Assembly (NCBI RefSeq): GCF_002366715.1
Contig: NZ_DFBS01000033.1
Coordinates: forward strand, 62,001-126,000
Source of the DNA: Halomonas sp. UBA3074
Lineage (GTDB): Bacteria > Pseudomonadota > Gammaproteobacteria > Pseudomonadales > Halomonadaceae
DNA length: 64,000 nucleotides
Direction: 5' to 3'
The translations under genes were made by a program, and so were the position numbers. The notes under the pieces are model-generated. The model worked only from the letters and a program-made list of their open reading frames with translations, did not search any database and was not told where the DNA came from. Below, in pieces: positions 24,944-33,869 of the stretch; positions within the stretch are counted from its first letter, which is position 1; the number at the start of each line of letters is the position of its first letter.

Positions 24944-26155
24944 ATGGCGCTTACGTCGACTGATACCAGCCGCTATGACAACACGCTGGCGGTTATCCGT
25001 ACCCTGCGAGACCAAGGACCGGTTGCACGTGTTGACCTGGGTGCGCTGAATGGCATCAGCTCAGCTACGGTGACCTCCATCAGCGCCGAGCTGCTTCAGC
25101 AGGGCCTGATCAAGGAACGGCCGCCAGAAACACCCCGCCCTACCGGGCGTGGGCGGCCCAAGACGCTGGTTGAGCTCAACCCGCAAGCGGCCTGCGTGGT
25201 ATGCATCAAGCTATCGATCAATGAGATTCAGGTGGTGGTAGGCGATTTTTCAGGCCAAGTACGCCATAGCGAGCACCACGCGGTGCCCACCCTGACGCTG
25301 AGCGCCGACGAACTGGAAACGCTGCTGGAAGAGAAGATCAGCGCTATTTGCGCGCAACAGCTAAACGGGTTTCAACGTTTGGCAGGGATCTGTTTGGCCG
25401 TGCAGGGGGTTGTCTCATCGCAAAGCGGGTCGATTATCTGGTCACCCGCCTTAAGCTTTCGTAACGCACCGATATCGGCACAATTAGCCGATCATTTTCA
25501 CTGCAGCGTACTACTGGAAAACGATGCTAACTGCATTGCCGGGGTCCTCGCGGCAAAACCTGACTATGCAGACTGCCCCAACCTAGTGGTCATTATGCTG
25601 GGCTACGGCATCGGGATGTCGGTACTGATTAACGGCGTGCCTTATCTGGGCGCCAATGGCTCAGCGGCCGAGTTTGGGCATAGCAAATACCAACCCGATG
25701 GCGCCCTGTGCGCCTGCGGAAAACGAGGCTGCATTGAAGCTTATGCCAGCGACTATGCGCTCTACCGCGCCGCCGCCGACCATTTAAACCTCCCCGCTGG
25801 CGATAGCGCTCACCCTTCAGAGCAACAGATGCAGGCGCTAATCCAGATGGCGTTGAACGGCGACCCGTCGGCGCAGCGTATCTACACCGAAGCGGGCCGC
25901 GCGTTGGGTTATGGCATCGCCAATATTCTGGCGCTGTTTAACCCCGATCTAGTGCTGATTACCGGCTCCGGCGTGCGCGGTTTTGACGCCATGCAGGCCG
26001 CTATGCATCACGCCATCGATGACGCCCTAGTGGCCGAGTTAAGGGGCGCCACCCGCATCGAAAGCTGCGCCTGGGATCGCGACATGACCTGCATGGGCGC
26101 CATCGCCATGGCGCTACACGCTACCGATGGCGAGACGCTGTCGGGTACAGAGTAA
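24944..26155 (+). CDS. ROK-family transcriptional regulator
   Basis: 403-residue NagC/XylR-type regulator. The N-terminal winged helix (about residues 10-65, with RVDLGALNGISSATVTSISAEL) binds DNA. The sugar-kinase-like domain carries ENDANCIA and the structural zinc motif CACGKRGCIE (C-x-C-G-x-x-G-C). It is divergent from the ribose-type ABC/isomerase/dehydrogenase operon, so it probably represses that operon until the transported sugar or a metabolite binds. A 31-bp palindrome lies in the shared promoter region. It ends 5 bp before a convergent SDR gene. Confidence 0.9.
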   Translation: MALTSTDTSRYDNTLAVIRTLRDQGPVARVDLGALNGISSATVTSISAELLQQGLIKERPPETPRPTGRGRPKTLVELNPQAACVVCIKLSINEIQVVVGDFSGQVRHSEHHAVPTLTLSADELETLLEEKISAICAQQLNGFQRLAGICLAVQGVVSSQSGSIIWSPALSFRNAPISAQLADHFHCSVLLENDANCIAGVLAAKPDYADCPNLVVIMLGYGIGMSVLINGVPYLGANGSAAEFGHSKYQPDGALCACGKRGCIEAYASDYALYRAAADHLNLPAGDSAHPSEQQMQALIQMALNGDPSAQRIYTEAGRALGYGIANILALFNPDLVLITGSGVRGFDAMQAAMHHAIDDALVAELRGATRIESCAWDRDMTCMGAIAMALHATDGETLSGTE

Positions 26156-26160
26156 AACCG

Positions 26161-26937
26161 TCAGTCGTGGTAGACCACGCTGCGTCCGCCATCAATCGTT
26201 AAGCAGCTTGCGTTGATAAAGGGCGCCTCATCTGAGGCCAGAAAGACGACCGTCATGGCCACTTCCTCCGGCTGCCCCAACCGCCCTGGAGGCAGCAGTG
26301 CTTCGATGCGGGCCTTCGCCGCTGCGGGATCATCGAACGTCTGCCAATGCGCTTCTACCGCCGGAGTGTTGATATAGCCTGGCGCAATGGCATTGACCCG
26401 TACGCCGCGTGGGGCGTACTCAATGCCGAGCGACCGGGTTAAGCCAATCAAGCCGTGCTTGGCTACCGGGTAGGGAAAGCAACCGGGAATAATTGAGAAG
26501 CTGTGGGTGGAGGCAATATTGATAATGGCACCGCCGCCCTGCTCAATGAGATCCGGCAGCACTGCCCGGCTACAATACCAAGCGCCCTCCAAATCCACTG
26601 CGAGGCAGCGTTGCCAAGCCTCGTCCGGCATGGCGAGTGGCTCGTAGAAAACGTTCATCCCGGCGTTATTGATCATGGTGGTCAAAGGCCCGTTCTTCTC
26701 CCGCGCTTTTGCTACAGCGGCATCGACCATTGCGCGGTCAGCGATATCCGCTATCAACGCCTGGACGTTGTGCCCTTCACTACGCAGCTCCGCCGCCAGC
26801 CTCTCGACGCTATCGCCGTCCTGATCCAACAAGGCGATCTTGGCACCCTCGCGGACGCAGGCCTCAGCAATGGCGCGGCCGATGCCCGTAGCAGCCCCGG
26901 TGACCAGGATGTGTTTGGTTGCCAACCTGCCGGTCAT
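26161..26937 (-). CDS. SDR oxidoreductase, probable sugar 1-dehydrogenase
   Basis: Short-chain dehydrogenase of 258 aa with TGAATGIG at residues 13-20 and catalytic Ser143, Tyr156 and Lys160. It ends with CLTIDGGRSVVYHD, a C-terminus of the glucose/fucose/arabinose dehydrogenase type. It is the last gene of the galM-araFGH-arabinonate dehydratase operon, 40 bp after the dehydratase, which suggests it oxidises L-arabinose (or D-galactose/L-fucose) to the lactone. A second candidate for that step, AraA-like, lies at 42456. Substrate not provable from sequence. Confidence 0.8.
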   Translation of the reverse strand: MTGRLATKHILVTGAATGIGRAIAEACVREGAKIALLDQDGDSVERLAAELRSEGHNVQALIADIADRAMVDAAVAKAREKNGPLTTMINNAGMNVFYEPLAMPDEAWQRCLAVDLEGAWYCSRAVLPDLIEQGGGAIINIASTHSFSIIPGCFPYPVAKHGLIGLTRSLGIEYAPRGVRVNAIAPGYINTPAVEAHWQTFDDPAAAKARIEALLPPGRLGQPEEVAMTVVFLASDEAPFINASCLTIDGGRSVVYHD

Positions 26938-26977
26938 GGCGTTTCCTCTTGCGTACGTTCCGCTAGCCAGTCAAACA

Positions 26978-28723
26978 TCAATGGGAGTGACGCGGTACAT
27001 CAGACCCGCGGCAGCCCACCAGAAAGTCAAAGTCACAGCCATCGTCTGCCTGGAGCACCCGCTCAATGTAAAGCTGGCGATAGCCGCCCTGGCTGGCGAT
27101 TAGTGTTGAAGCAGCGGTGGGGTCGCTCTCGGCCAGACGCGAGGCCAGTTCTTCATCGCTGACTTCCAGATGCAGTCGGCCGCTTTCGCAGTCGAGTTCG
27201 ATCCAGTCGCCGTTGCGTACCGCGGCTAGCGGCCCGCCCGCTGCGGCTTCGGGCGCGACGTGCAGTACCACGGTGCCGTAGGCGGTGCCGCTCATGCGGG
27301 CGTCGGAAATACGTACCATGTCGGTAATGCCCTGGGCGAGGATCTTGGGCGGCAGGCCCATATTGCCCACTTCCGCCATGCCGTGATAACCCCGCGGGCC
27401 GCAGTGCTTCATCACCAGAATATCGTTGGCTTCCACGTCAAGATCCGGGTCGTTGATGCGCGCCTTGTAGTCGTCGAAGTCTTCGAACACTACCGCGCGA
27501 CCACGGTGCTGCATCAGCTCGGCTGTGGCTGCTGAGGGCTTGAGCACGGCGCCGTTGGGGGCCAGGTTGCCGCGCACCACACAGATACCGCCATCCGCCG
27601 TGAGCGGATTATCCAGCGGGCGAATCACGTCGTCGTTATACAGCGGCGCATCCTGGACGTTTTCCCAGATAGTTTTACCGTTAACGGTCAAGGCATCTTT
27701 GTAGGGCAGCCGGTCGGCTTCGCCTAGGCGTCTAAGCACGGCGGGCAGGCCACCGGCGTAGTAGAACTCCTCCATTAAGAAGCGCCCCGAGGGCTGCAGG
27801 TCGACCACCGTGGGCGTGCCACGCCCCACCCGGCTCCAGTCGTCCAGTTTGAGATCGACACCGATCCGTCCGGCAATCGCCTTGAGGTGGATCACCGCGT
27901 TGGTGGAGCCGCCAATCGCCGCATTGGTACGGATGGCGTTATCGAAGGCTTCCTTGGTAAGGATTTTGGAGAGCCGCAGGTCTTCGTTGACCATCTCGAC
28001 GATGCGGTTACCCGAGAGATGCGCCAGCACATAGCGGCGGGAATCGACGGCCGGAATCGCCGCGTTATGGGGCAGAGACGTACCCAGCGACTCGGCCATG
28101 CAGGCCATGGTGGAGGCGGTGCCCATGGTGTTGCAGGTGCCCGCAGAGCGTGACATGCCGGCTTCCGCGGCCATGAAGTCATGGAGCGATATTTCACCCG
28201 CCTTGACCTGCTCGGAGAGCTTCCAGACCACGGTGCCGGAGCCGATATCCTTACCTTTATGCTTGCCGTTGAGCATCGGCCCGCCGGTCACCACGATGGT
28301 GGGAATATCACAGCTCGCCGCGCCCATCAGCAGCGCCGGGGTGGTTTTGTCGCAGCCCACCAACAGCACCACCGCATCGATGGGGTTGCCGCGAATGGCT
28401 TCTTCCACGTCCATGCTGGCCAGGTTACGGGTGAACATCGCCGTGGGGCGCAGGTTGGACTCGCCGTTGGAGAAAACCGGGAACTCCACGGGGTAGCCGC
28501 CCGCCTCCAGCACACCTTTCTTCACGTGCTCCGCCAGCTTACGAAAGTGCGCGTTGCAGGGGGTTAGCTCCGACCAGGTATTGCAGATACCGATGATCGG
28601 CTTGCCTTGAAACTCGTGGTCAGGGATGCCCTGGTTTTTCATCCAACTGCGGTACATAAAGCCGTTCTTGTCGGCGGTACCGAACCACTGGGCAGAGCGT
28701 AAGGGCGGCTTGCGATCGGACAT
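26978..28723 (-). CDS. L-arabinonate dehydratase (IlvD/Edd family), copy 1
   Basis: Removes water from L-arabinonate (often also D-xylonate or D-fuconate) to give 2-keto-3-deoxy-L-arabinonate. It has 581 aa and the Fe-S cysteines Cys56 (TPCNAH), Cys124 (GCDKTTPA) and Cys197 (GTCNTMGTAST), the arrangement of characterised pentonate dehydratases with a [2Fe-2S] cluster. The C-terminal half carries the substrate-binding beta-barrel. It lies directly after araFGH on the same strand. A second copy at 34808 differs at only about eight residues by eye, mostly within the first twelve. Confidence 0.9.
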   Translation of the reverse strand: MSDRKPPLRSAQWFGTADKNGFMYRSWMKNQGIPDHEFQGKPIIGICNTWSELTPCNAHFRKLAEHVKKGVLEAGGYPVEFPVFSNGESNLRPTAMFTRNLASMDVEEAIRGNPIDAVVLLVGCDKTTPALLMGAASCDIPTIVVTGGPMLNGKHKGKDIGSGTVVWKLSEQVKAGEISLHDFMAAEAGMSRSAGTCNTMGTASTMACMAESLGTSLPHNAAIPAVDSRRYVLAHLSGNRIVEMVNEDLRLSKILTKEAFDNAIRTNAAIGGSTNAVIHLKAIAGRIGVDLKLDDWSRVGRGTPTVVDLQPSGRFLMEEFYYAGGLPAVLRRLGEADRLPYKDALTVNGKTIWENVQDAPLYNDDVIRPLDNPLTADGGICVVRGNLAPNGAVLKPSAATAELMQHRGRAVVFEDFDDYKARINDPDLDVEANDILVMKHCGPRGYHGMAEVGNMGLPPKILAQGITDMVRISDARMSGTAYGTVVLHVAPEAAAGGPLAAVRNGDWIELDCESGRLHLEVSDEELASRLAESDPTAASTLIASQGGYRQLYIERVLQADDGCDFDFLVGCRGSDVPRHSH

Positions 28724-28786
28724 GGGAAGCTCTCCGTAAAAATTCGGTGAAAAAAATCATGGTAAAGAAGGCATCGAGATGCGGTG

Positions 28787-29803
28787 TTAGGCCCGTTGAC
28801 GGCGAGTGTGCTTCCAGCGGTCAAACATCACCGCCAGCAGTAGAATGCCACCGCGCACTAGATATTGGTAAAAGGTGGGCACGTTAAGCAAGCCCATGGC
28901 GTTTTGTACGCAGCCCATGATCAGCACGCCAACCACCACGCCAGTAATAGTGGCAACGCCGCCCGACAGCGCTACTCCGCCGAGTACGCAGGCGGAGATC
29001 ACCGCTAGTTCCAGGCCCATGGAGGTATTGGGATCGCCCAGCCCCATGCGCGAAGCCAGCAGCACTCCCACGACGCCAGCCACTACACCCTGGAGACCGA
29101 ACACAATAATCTTGAGGCGACGAACGTTAACCCCCGCCAGCGCGGCGGCCTCTGAGTTACCGCCGGTCGCCAGCACATTGCGCCCGAAGGCCGTCATATT
29201 GAGTATCACGCCAAAGATCACAAAACACGCCAGCATGGTCCATACCGGTAGCGTTAGCCCGAGAAAGGAGGCGCTGCCGAGGTCAAAGAACCCCGGCACG
29301 GTAATCATCACAGCGTCACCGCCAGAGGTGATGTAAGCCAACCCGCGCACAAACTCCATCGCCGCCAGCGTTGCGATCAGCGAATTGATGCCGAACTTGG
29401 CAATGACGAGACCGTTAAAGGCGCCTACCGCGCCCCCCGCGATAATCCCCCCAATCACGCCGATAAAAACACTACCGGTGCTGGTGGTCACCGTCGCTGC
29501 GACCACCCCGGCAAAGGCCACCGTGGAAGCCACCGATAGGTCCACCTCACCCAGCGCCAGTACCAACATCATGGTGGCGGCTAAACTGCCGATCAACGTT
29601 ACCGACAGCAGCAGCCCGACCATATTGCGGCCGGTTAGGAAGTCGGGGATGAGCACCGCTAGAGCGATAAATAACAACAAAAAGATCGCAATCATTCCCG
29701 AGGTATCGAGCAATGTACGTAGCGGCTTGATAAGCCCTTGGCGCCCCGCCGGGCGAGCGGGCGCTTTACGACCATCGCTTTGGGTCACATCATTGGTTGT
29801 CAT
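28787..29803 (-). CDS. araH: L-arabinose ABC transporter permease
   Basis: RbsC/AraH-family permease of 338 aa. A cytoplasmic, Arg-rich N-terminus of about 28 residues is followed by hydrophobic helices; the helix pair with LALGEVDLSVASTVAFAGVV is the family signature, and GVALSGGVATITGVVVGV is the ATPase-contact segment. It pairs with the AraG-like ATPase and AraF-like binding protein just upstream, in the order araF-araG-araH as in E. coli. It imports L-arabinose across the inner membrane. Confidence 0.9.
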   Translation of the reverse strand: MTTNDVTQSDGRKAPARPAGRQGLIKPLRTLLDTSGMIAIFLLLFIALAVLIPDFLTGRNMVGLLLSVTLIGSLAATMMLVLALGEVDLSVASTVAFAGVVAATVTTSTGSVFIGVIGGIIAGGAVGAFNGLVIAKFGINSLIATLAAMEFVRGLAYITSGGDAVMITVPGFFDLGSASFLGLTLPVWTMLACFVIFGVILNMTAFGRNVLATGGNSEAAALAGVNVRRLKIIVFGLQGVVAGVVGVLLASRMGLGDPNTSMGLELAVISACVLGGVALSGGVATITGVVVGVLIMGCVQNAMGLLNVPTFYQYLVRGGILLLAVMFDRWKHTRRQRA

Positions 29804-29858
29804 GGTGTTTGTCCTGAACTTGTTCTTTTAAGAGCGAGCGTGCTGAAAAAAAGCTGAC

Positions 29859-31352
29859 TTAGGCTGGCAATGCCAACCCCAGCAGGCGTTCGGGGGTGGC
29901 CGACTCCCGCGGTACCACGTCTACCAATTCCCCGTCACGCATCACCGCGATGCGGTCGCAGATGGAACTGACTTCCGCCAGGTCACTGGAAATCACCACC
30001 ACGCTTTTGCCTTGTTCGGCCAGGTCGTAGAGCAGCGAGTAAATATCCCGCCGCGCCCCGACATCGATGCCTCTGGTCGGTTCGTCCATCACGAACAGGT
30101 CGATCTCTTCAGCCAGCCAGCGGGCCAGAATCACCTTCTGCTGGTTACCGCCGGAAAGTTTGCCGATCGGTGTACGTGGGCCCGGTGTCTTGACGCTGAG
30201 TTGCTGGATATACGACTCGGCATTGCGCCGCTCACGGCCGGGGTGGCGGAACATACCCCAGCGCTTGAAAAAGCGTCGACAGCTGATATTGAGATTGTCG
30301 GCGACGCTAGCCACCGGGAAGATACCCTGTGACTTACGATCCTCCGGACACATGGCAATACCGGCGCGGATGGCATCCTGGGGGCTTTTAAACCGTCGCA
30401 CCTCGCCGTTGAATTGCACACTGCCTGCCTTGGGGGACTCGACCCCGCAGACCAGCCGCAGCAACTCGCTGCGTCCGGCGCCGACTAAACCAAACAGCCC
30501 AAACACTTCACCGCGCTTAACGGAGAAACTGACAGGTGCCCTGAGACCGCGCCCCTGAATGCCCTCGACGTTCAAGATCACGTCGCCATGTTCGCGAGGG
30601 CGATAGCCGTAAACATCGTTGATATCCCGGCCCACCATCTCACTCACCAAGAGGTCGTGGTTTAGTTCCGACATATCTTCATGGGTGCGAATATGCTGGC
30701 CGTCACGGAAGATAGTGACCGCATCGCACATATCAAATACCTCCTCCATGCGGTGGGTCACGTAGAGCACCACTCGTCCCTCGTCGCGCAGCCGTTTAAC
30801 GATGCGCTTTAGCTGACGAGTCTCTTGAATGGAAAGGCTGCTGGTAGGTTCATCAAAGGCGATAATCTTGGCGTCGCGCAGCAGTGCGCGGCCAATCTCA
30901 ATCATCTGCTGTTGGCCGATCGAGAGATCGCGCACCTTGGTCGAGGGGTGGATATTCCCCTCACCAAGGTCGGCCAGAATCGCCAGCGCTTTTTCACGCA
31001 ACTGCCGACGGTTAACAAAGCCCCGCCGCGTAGGCAGTTGGCCCAGCAGCAGGTTCTCGGCCACCGACATATTGGGCGAGAGCGTCAACTCCTGGTAGAT
31101 GATGGCGATCCCTTCTCGCAGCGCTTCCCGAGCATTATTGAACACGTGGCGTTGGCCGTTTATCCACAGCGCACCCTCCGCCACGCGGTTAACGCCGCTC
31201 AACACCTTGAGCAGAGTGGATTTACCGGCGCCGTTCTCGCCCATTAGTGCATGCACTTGGCCGGTGTGAGCCGCGAAGCTCACACCATCCAGCGCCCGCA
31301 CGCCAGGGAAGACGACGCTAATCGCGTCGAAACGTAGATAAGCATCAGACAT
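29859..31352 (-). CDS. araG: L-arabinose ABC transporter ATPase
   Basis: Double-domain sugar ATPase of 497 aa. Domain 1 has GENGAGKST and FDEPTSSLS; domain 2 has the degenerate Walker A GLVGAGRSE, LSGGNQQK and MDEPTRGIDVGA. Placed between an AraF-like binding protein and an AraH-like permease, it is assigned to the arabinose transporter. Its length is close to E. coli AraG (504 aa). Confidence 0.9.
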   Translation of the reverse strand: MSDAYLRFDAISVVFPGVRALDGVSFAAHTGQVHALMGENGAGKSTLLKVLSGVNRVAEGALWINGQRHVFNNAREALREGIAIIYQELTLSPNMSVAENLLLGQLPTRRGFVNRRQLREKALAILADLGEGNIHPSTKVRDLSIGQQQMIEIGRALLRDAKIIAFDEPTSSLSIQETRQLKRIVKRLRDEGRVVLYVTHRMEEVFDMCDAVTIFRDGQHIRTHEDMSELNHDLLVSEMVGRDINDVYGYRPREHGDVILNVEGIQGRGLRAPVSFSVKRGEVFGLFGLVGAGRSELLRLVCGVESPKAGSVQFNGEVRRFKSPQDAIRAGIAMCPEDRKSQGIFPVASVADNLNISCRRFFKRWGMFRHPGRERRNAESYIQQLSVKTPGPRTPIGKLSGGNQQKVILARWLAEEIDLFVMDEPTRGIDVGARRDIYSLLYDLAEQGKSVVVISSDLAEVSSICDRIAVMRDGELVDVVPRESATPERLLGLALPA

Positions 31353-31397
31353 GCTTCAATACTCCCGCGGTCACTTATCGTTACAGACGCCGCTTTC

Positions 31398-32393
31398 TTA
31401 TAGACCCAGGTCTTCGCGCACTTCCTGCCAGTTCTCACGCGTCATTAACACGCCTGAGGTTTCGGTATTGGCCGGCGGTTGTTTGTCTTCGCTAATCCAG
31501 CGATAGAGATCTTCAGCGGTCTGACGGCCATGCATGGTAGAGCTGACCGCCACGGTGCCGTGAAAACCAGTGGTGTTATCGCGAGAGAATTCCGCAAAGG
31601 CAGCACCGGAGCCATTGATACCCACACCGATCACGTCTTCAGCCGCTAGGCCGTATTGCTCAGTGGCCCGTACGCCACCCAAAACGCTCTCCTCATTGAG
31701 AGCATATATTACCCAATGCTCATAATCGCCGCGCTGGGAGAGCACTGGGGATGCCGCCGAGAAGGCGCTGGCGGTATCACTGTTCTGCTGGGGTGCATCG
31801 AAGATGTTGCCTTCCGGGAAGCCAGCGTCAAGGAGGGCAGCAGTCGCACCATCGGTACGCTCAACGGCGGTGGGTAGCTCGTTATTGGTGATGCGTAGCG
31901 CGGCGACCTCTTCAGGATCCCAGCCGCGTGCTTCCATTTCCGCGGCAATCGCGTCGCCTACCTGCTGTCCAATCTTATAACCGGACATACCCAGGTGGGG
32001 TACGCCTTCCATCGGTTCGCCACTCGAGTTAACGAACTGGTCATCTACGGTGACCACTTTCATATCGTACTGGTTAGCGCGGTTCATGATCGCAGGCCCC
32101 AGGCGTACATCTGGCGGACAGATCACAAAGCCATCGGCCCCCTGGGCATAGAGGTTATCAATAGCGGTAAGCACTTCCTGGCCGTCTTCGCCGCTCAAGC
32201 GGACCACGTCGAAGCCAAGCTCTTCACCGACTGCCGTGGCAGCTTCCTGTTCATTGATAAACCATGCTTGTTCCGGCTTTTTAACGATAAAGCCGATCTT
32301 CACCTCATCCTCTTGCGCCTGAACTGAGCCTATGGAGGCCAGCATAATGGCGCTACCGAGGGCCAAACGCGTAAAGGTGGTCGTCAATTTCAT
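31398..32393 (-). CDS. araF: L-arabinose-binding periplasmic protein
   Basis: 331-residue exported protein, signal peptide ending at SVQAQ. It aligns along its whole length with E. coli AraF: KIGFIVKKPEQAWF, NLYAQGADGFVICPPD, YDMKVVTVDDQFVN, LNEESVLGGVRATEQYG and IGVGING are nearly the same in both. Lys, Trp, Asp and Asn residues of the AraF ligand cleft fall within these stretches. It is the clearest substrate assignment in the window and anchors the operon as arabinose uptake. It follows the galM-like gene on the same strand. Confidence 0.93.
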   Translation of the reverse strand: MKLTTTFTRLALGSAIMLASIGSVQAQEDEVKIGFIVKKPEQAWFINEQEAATAVGEELGFDVVRLSGEDGQEVLTAIDNLYAQGADGFVICPPDVRLGPAIMNRANQYDMKVVTVDDQFVNSSGEPMEGVPHLGMSGYKIGQQVGDAIAAEMEARGWDPEEVAALRITNNELPTAVERTDGATAALLDAGFPEGNIFDAPQQNSDTASAFSAASPVLSQRGDYEHWVIYALNEESVLGGVRATEQYGLAAEDVIGVGINGSGAAFAEFSRDNTTGFHGTVAVSSTMHGRQTAEDLYRWISEDKQPPANTETSGVLMTRENWQEVREDLGL

Positions 32394-32480
32394 GGTGCTA
32401 CTCCTGCGATGTTGAGCGTTGTTTTTATTGCTACTTCATTACCAAGCACGACGGCGGGGAAACGTAGTGATGCATCGAAA

Positions 32481-33710
32481 TTACGAATCAACGTCTTGCT
32501 GTGTGGCAAAACGGTATACCGTGCGGGAACGATAGGTCTCGCCTGGTTCCAGGATCGTGCTAGGAAACGCCGCCTGATTAGGGGAGTCGGGGTAGTGCTG
32601 GGTTTCTAATGCAAAACCGGAGCGCTGCTCGTAGGCCTGGCCCTGCTTACCGGTCAGGCTGCCGTCAAGAAAGTTGCCGGAATAGAACTGGATGCCGGGT
32701 TCGGTAGTAGAGACTTCTACCAGCCGGCCACTCTGTGGCTCCCATACTTTGGCCGCCAGAACCAGTTCATCCGATGCAGCGTTATCGCGTTCAAGCACGA
32801 AGTTATGGTCATAACCGCCGCCAACAGCGAGCTGCTCATTATCCTGCTCGATTCGCTCACCAATGGGCATTGCCTCGGTAAAGTCGAACGGCGTACCTTC
32901 CACCGCGCGGATTTCACCGGTAGGAATCAGGGTGTCATTGACCGGGGTAAATTCAGACGCATTGATCATCAAGCGATGATCGAGGATGGTGTCGCTACCC
33001 TCACCCTTGAGATTGAAGTAGCTGTGCTGGGTAAGATTGACCGGCGTTGCTTTGTCCGTCACGGCACGGTAATCGACCATCAGCTCGTCAGCATCGGTCA
33101 GCGTATAGGTGACTTCTGTTTCCAACCGACCGGGGTAGCCCTCTTCGCCATCCTCGCTGGTATAACGCAGCACCAGCCCCGACCCTGTATCATTCTCAAA
33201 TGGCTCGGCTTGCCAAAGCACCTTATCGAACCCTTGATCGCCGCCGTGAAGGTGATTACTGCCGTCATTCGTCGCTAGCGAGTAGGTTTCACCGTTGAGT
33301 GAGAACTGACCACCCGCGATACGATTGCCGTAGCGGCCAATGATGGCACCGAAGTAGGGGTTGGCGTTGCGGTATGTCTCGGAGAGGTAGCTATCCAGGG
33401 AGTCAAAGCCCAACACGATATCGTCGAGCTCACCCTCCAAATTGGGCGTTTTCAGCGACACGATGATGCCACCGTAGTTGATCACCCGCAGCTCGATACC
33501 ATTAGCATTGGTGAATTGGTAGACATCGACTTGACGCCCATCGGGCAGGTGGCCAAAGACAGCGGGCTGCATACCACTATCGCCGCCATTAGCCGACTCG
33601 CTTTCAGAGCTGCCCTGCGCCTGCGCTACGTTTGACATCAGCATCGCGGCAATGGCACTGAGCAGCAACGGCGAACTATTTCTCAAGCGTTGGGTGTACA
33701 TGAGAGGCAT
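32481..33710 (-). CDS. galM: Aldose 1-epimerase (mutarotase), exported
   Basis: Interconverts alpha and beta anomers of free aldoses. Conserved NHLHGG and TQHSYFNLKG contain the catalytic His pair, and the Glu base lies near the C-terminal GIQFYSGNFLDG. At 409 aa it is longer than cytoplasmic GalM because of an N-terminal signal peptide (LLLSAIAAMLMSNVAQA) and a low-complexity Gly/Ser/Asn linker, so it should act in the periplasm next to the binding protein. The start at 33710 has ggagg 6 bases upstream. First gene of the arabinose operon. Confidence 0.9.
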   Translation of the reverse strand: MPLMYTQRLRNSSPLLLSAIAAMLMSNVAQAQGSSESESANGGDSGMQPAVFGHLPDGRQVDVYQFTNANGIELRVINYGGIIVSLKTPNLEGELDDIVLGFDSLDSYLSETYRNANPYFGAIIGRYGNRIAGGQFSLNGETYSLATNDGSNHLHGGDQGFDKVLWQAEPFENDTGSGLVLRYTSEDGEEGYPGRLETEVTYTLTDADELMVDYRAVTDKATPVNLTQHSYFNLKGEGSDTILDHRLMINASEFTPVNDTLIPTGEIRAVEGTPFDFTEAMPIGERIEQDNEQLAVGGGYDHNFVLERDNAASDELVLAAKVWEPQSGRLVEVSTTEPGIQFYSGNFLDGSLTGKQGQAYEQRSGFALETQHYPDSPNQAAFPSTILEPGETYRSRTVYRFATQQDVDS

Positions 33711-33831
33711 GATCTTCCTCCTTGTTAATCACTGTTTGTTGTTGTTAGCACGGCACGGTCACCATAAATACACTTTCTACAGTAGAGAATTCCGGCATAA
33801 CCAACCAATATACAAACGCCACATAATCGAT

Positions 33832-33845
33832 ATACTTCTAAGTAT
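33832..33845. promoter_or_regulatory. Candidate LysR-type operator
   Basis: ATAC-TTCTAA-GTAT, a perfect inverted repeat (atactt, ct, aagtat), 24 bp before the LysR start codon in the 159-bp divergent gap with galM. ATAC-N6/7-GTAT spacing is typical of LysR binding sites, so it may control both directions. Confidence 0.5.
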
Positions 33846-33869
33846 CAATAACAAAGCAAGGCTTATCCC

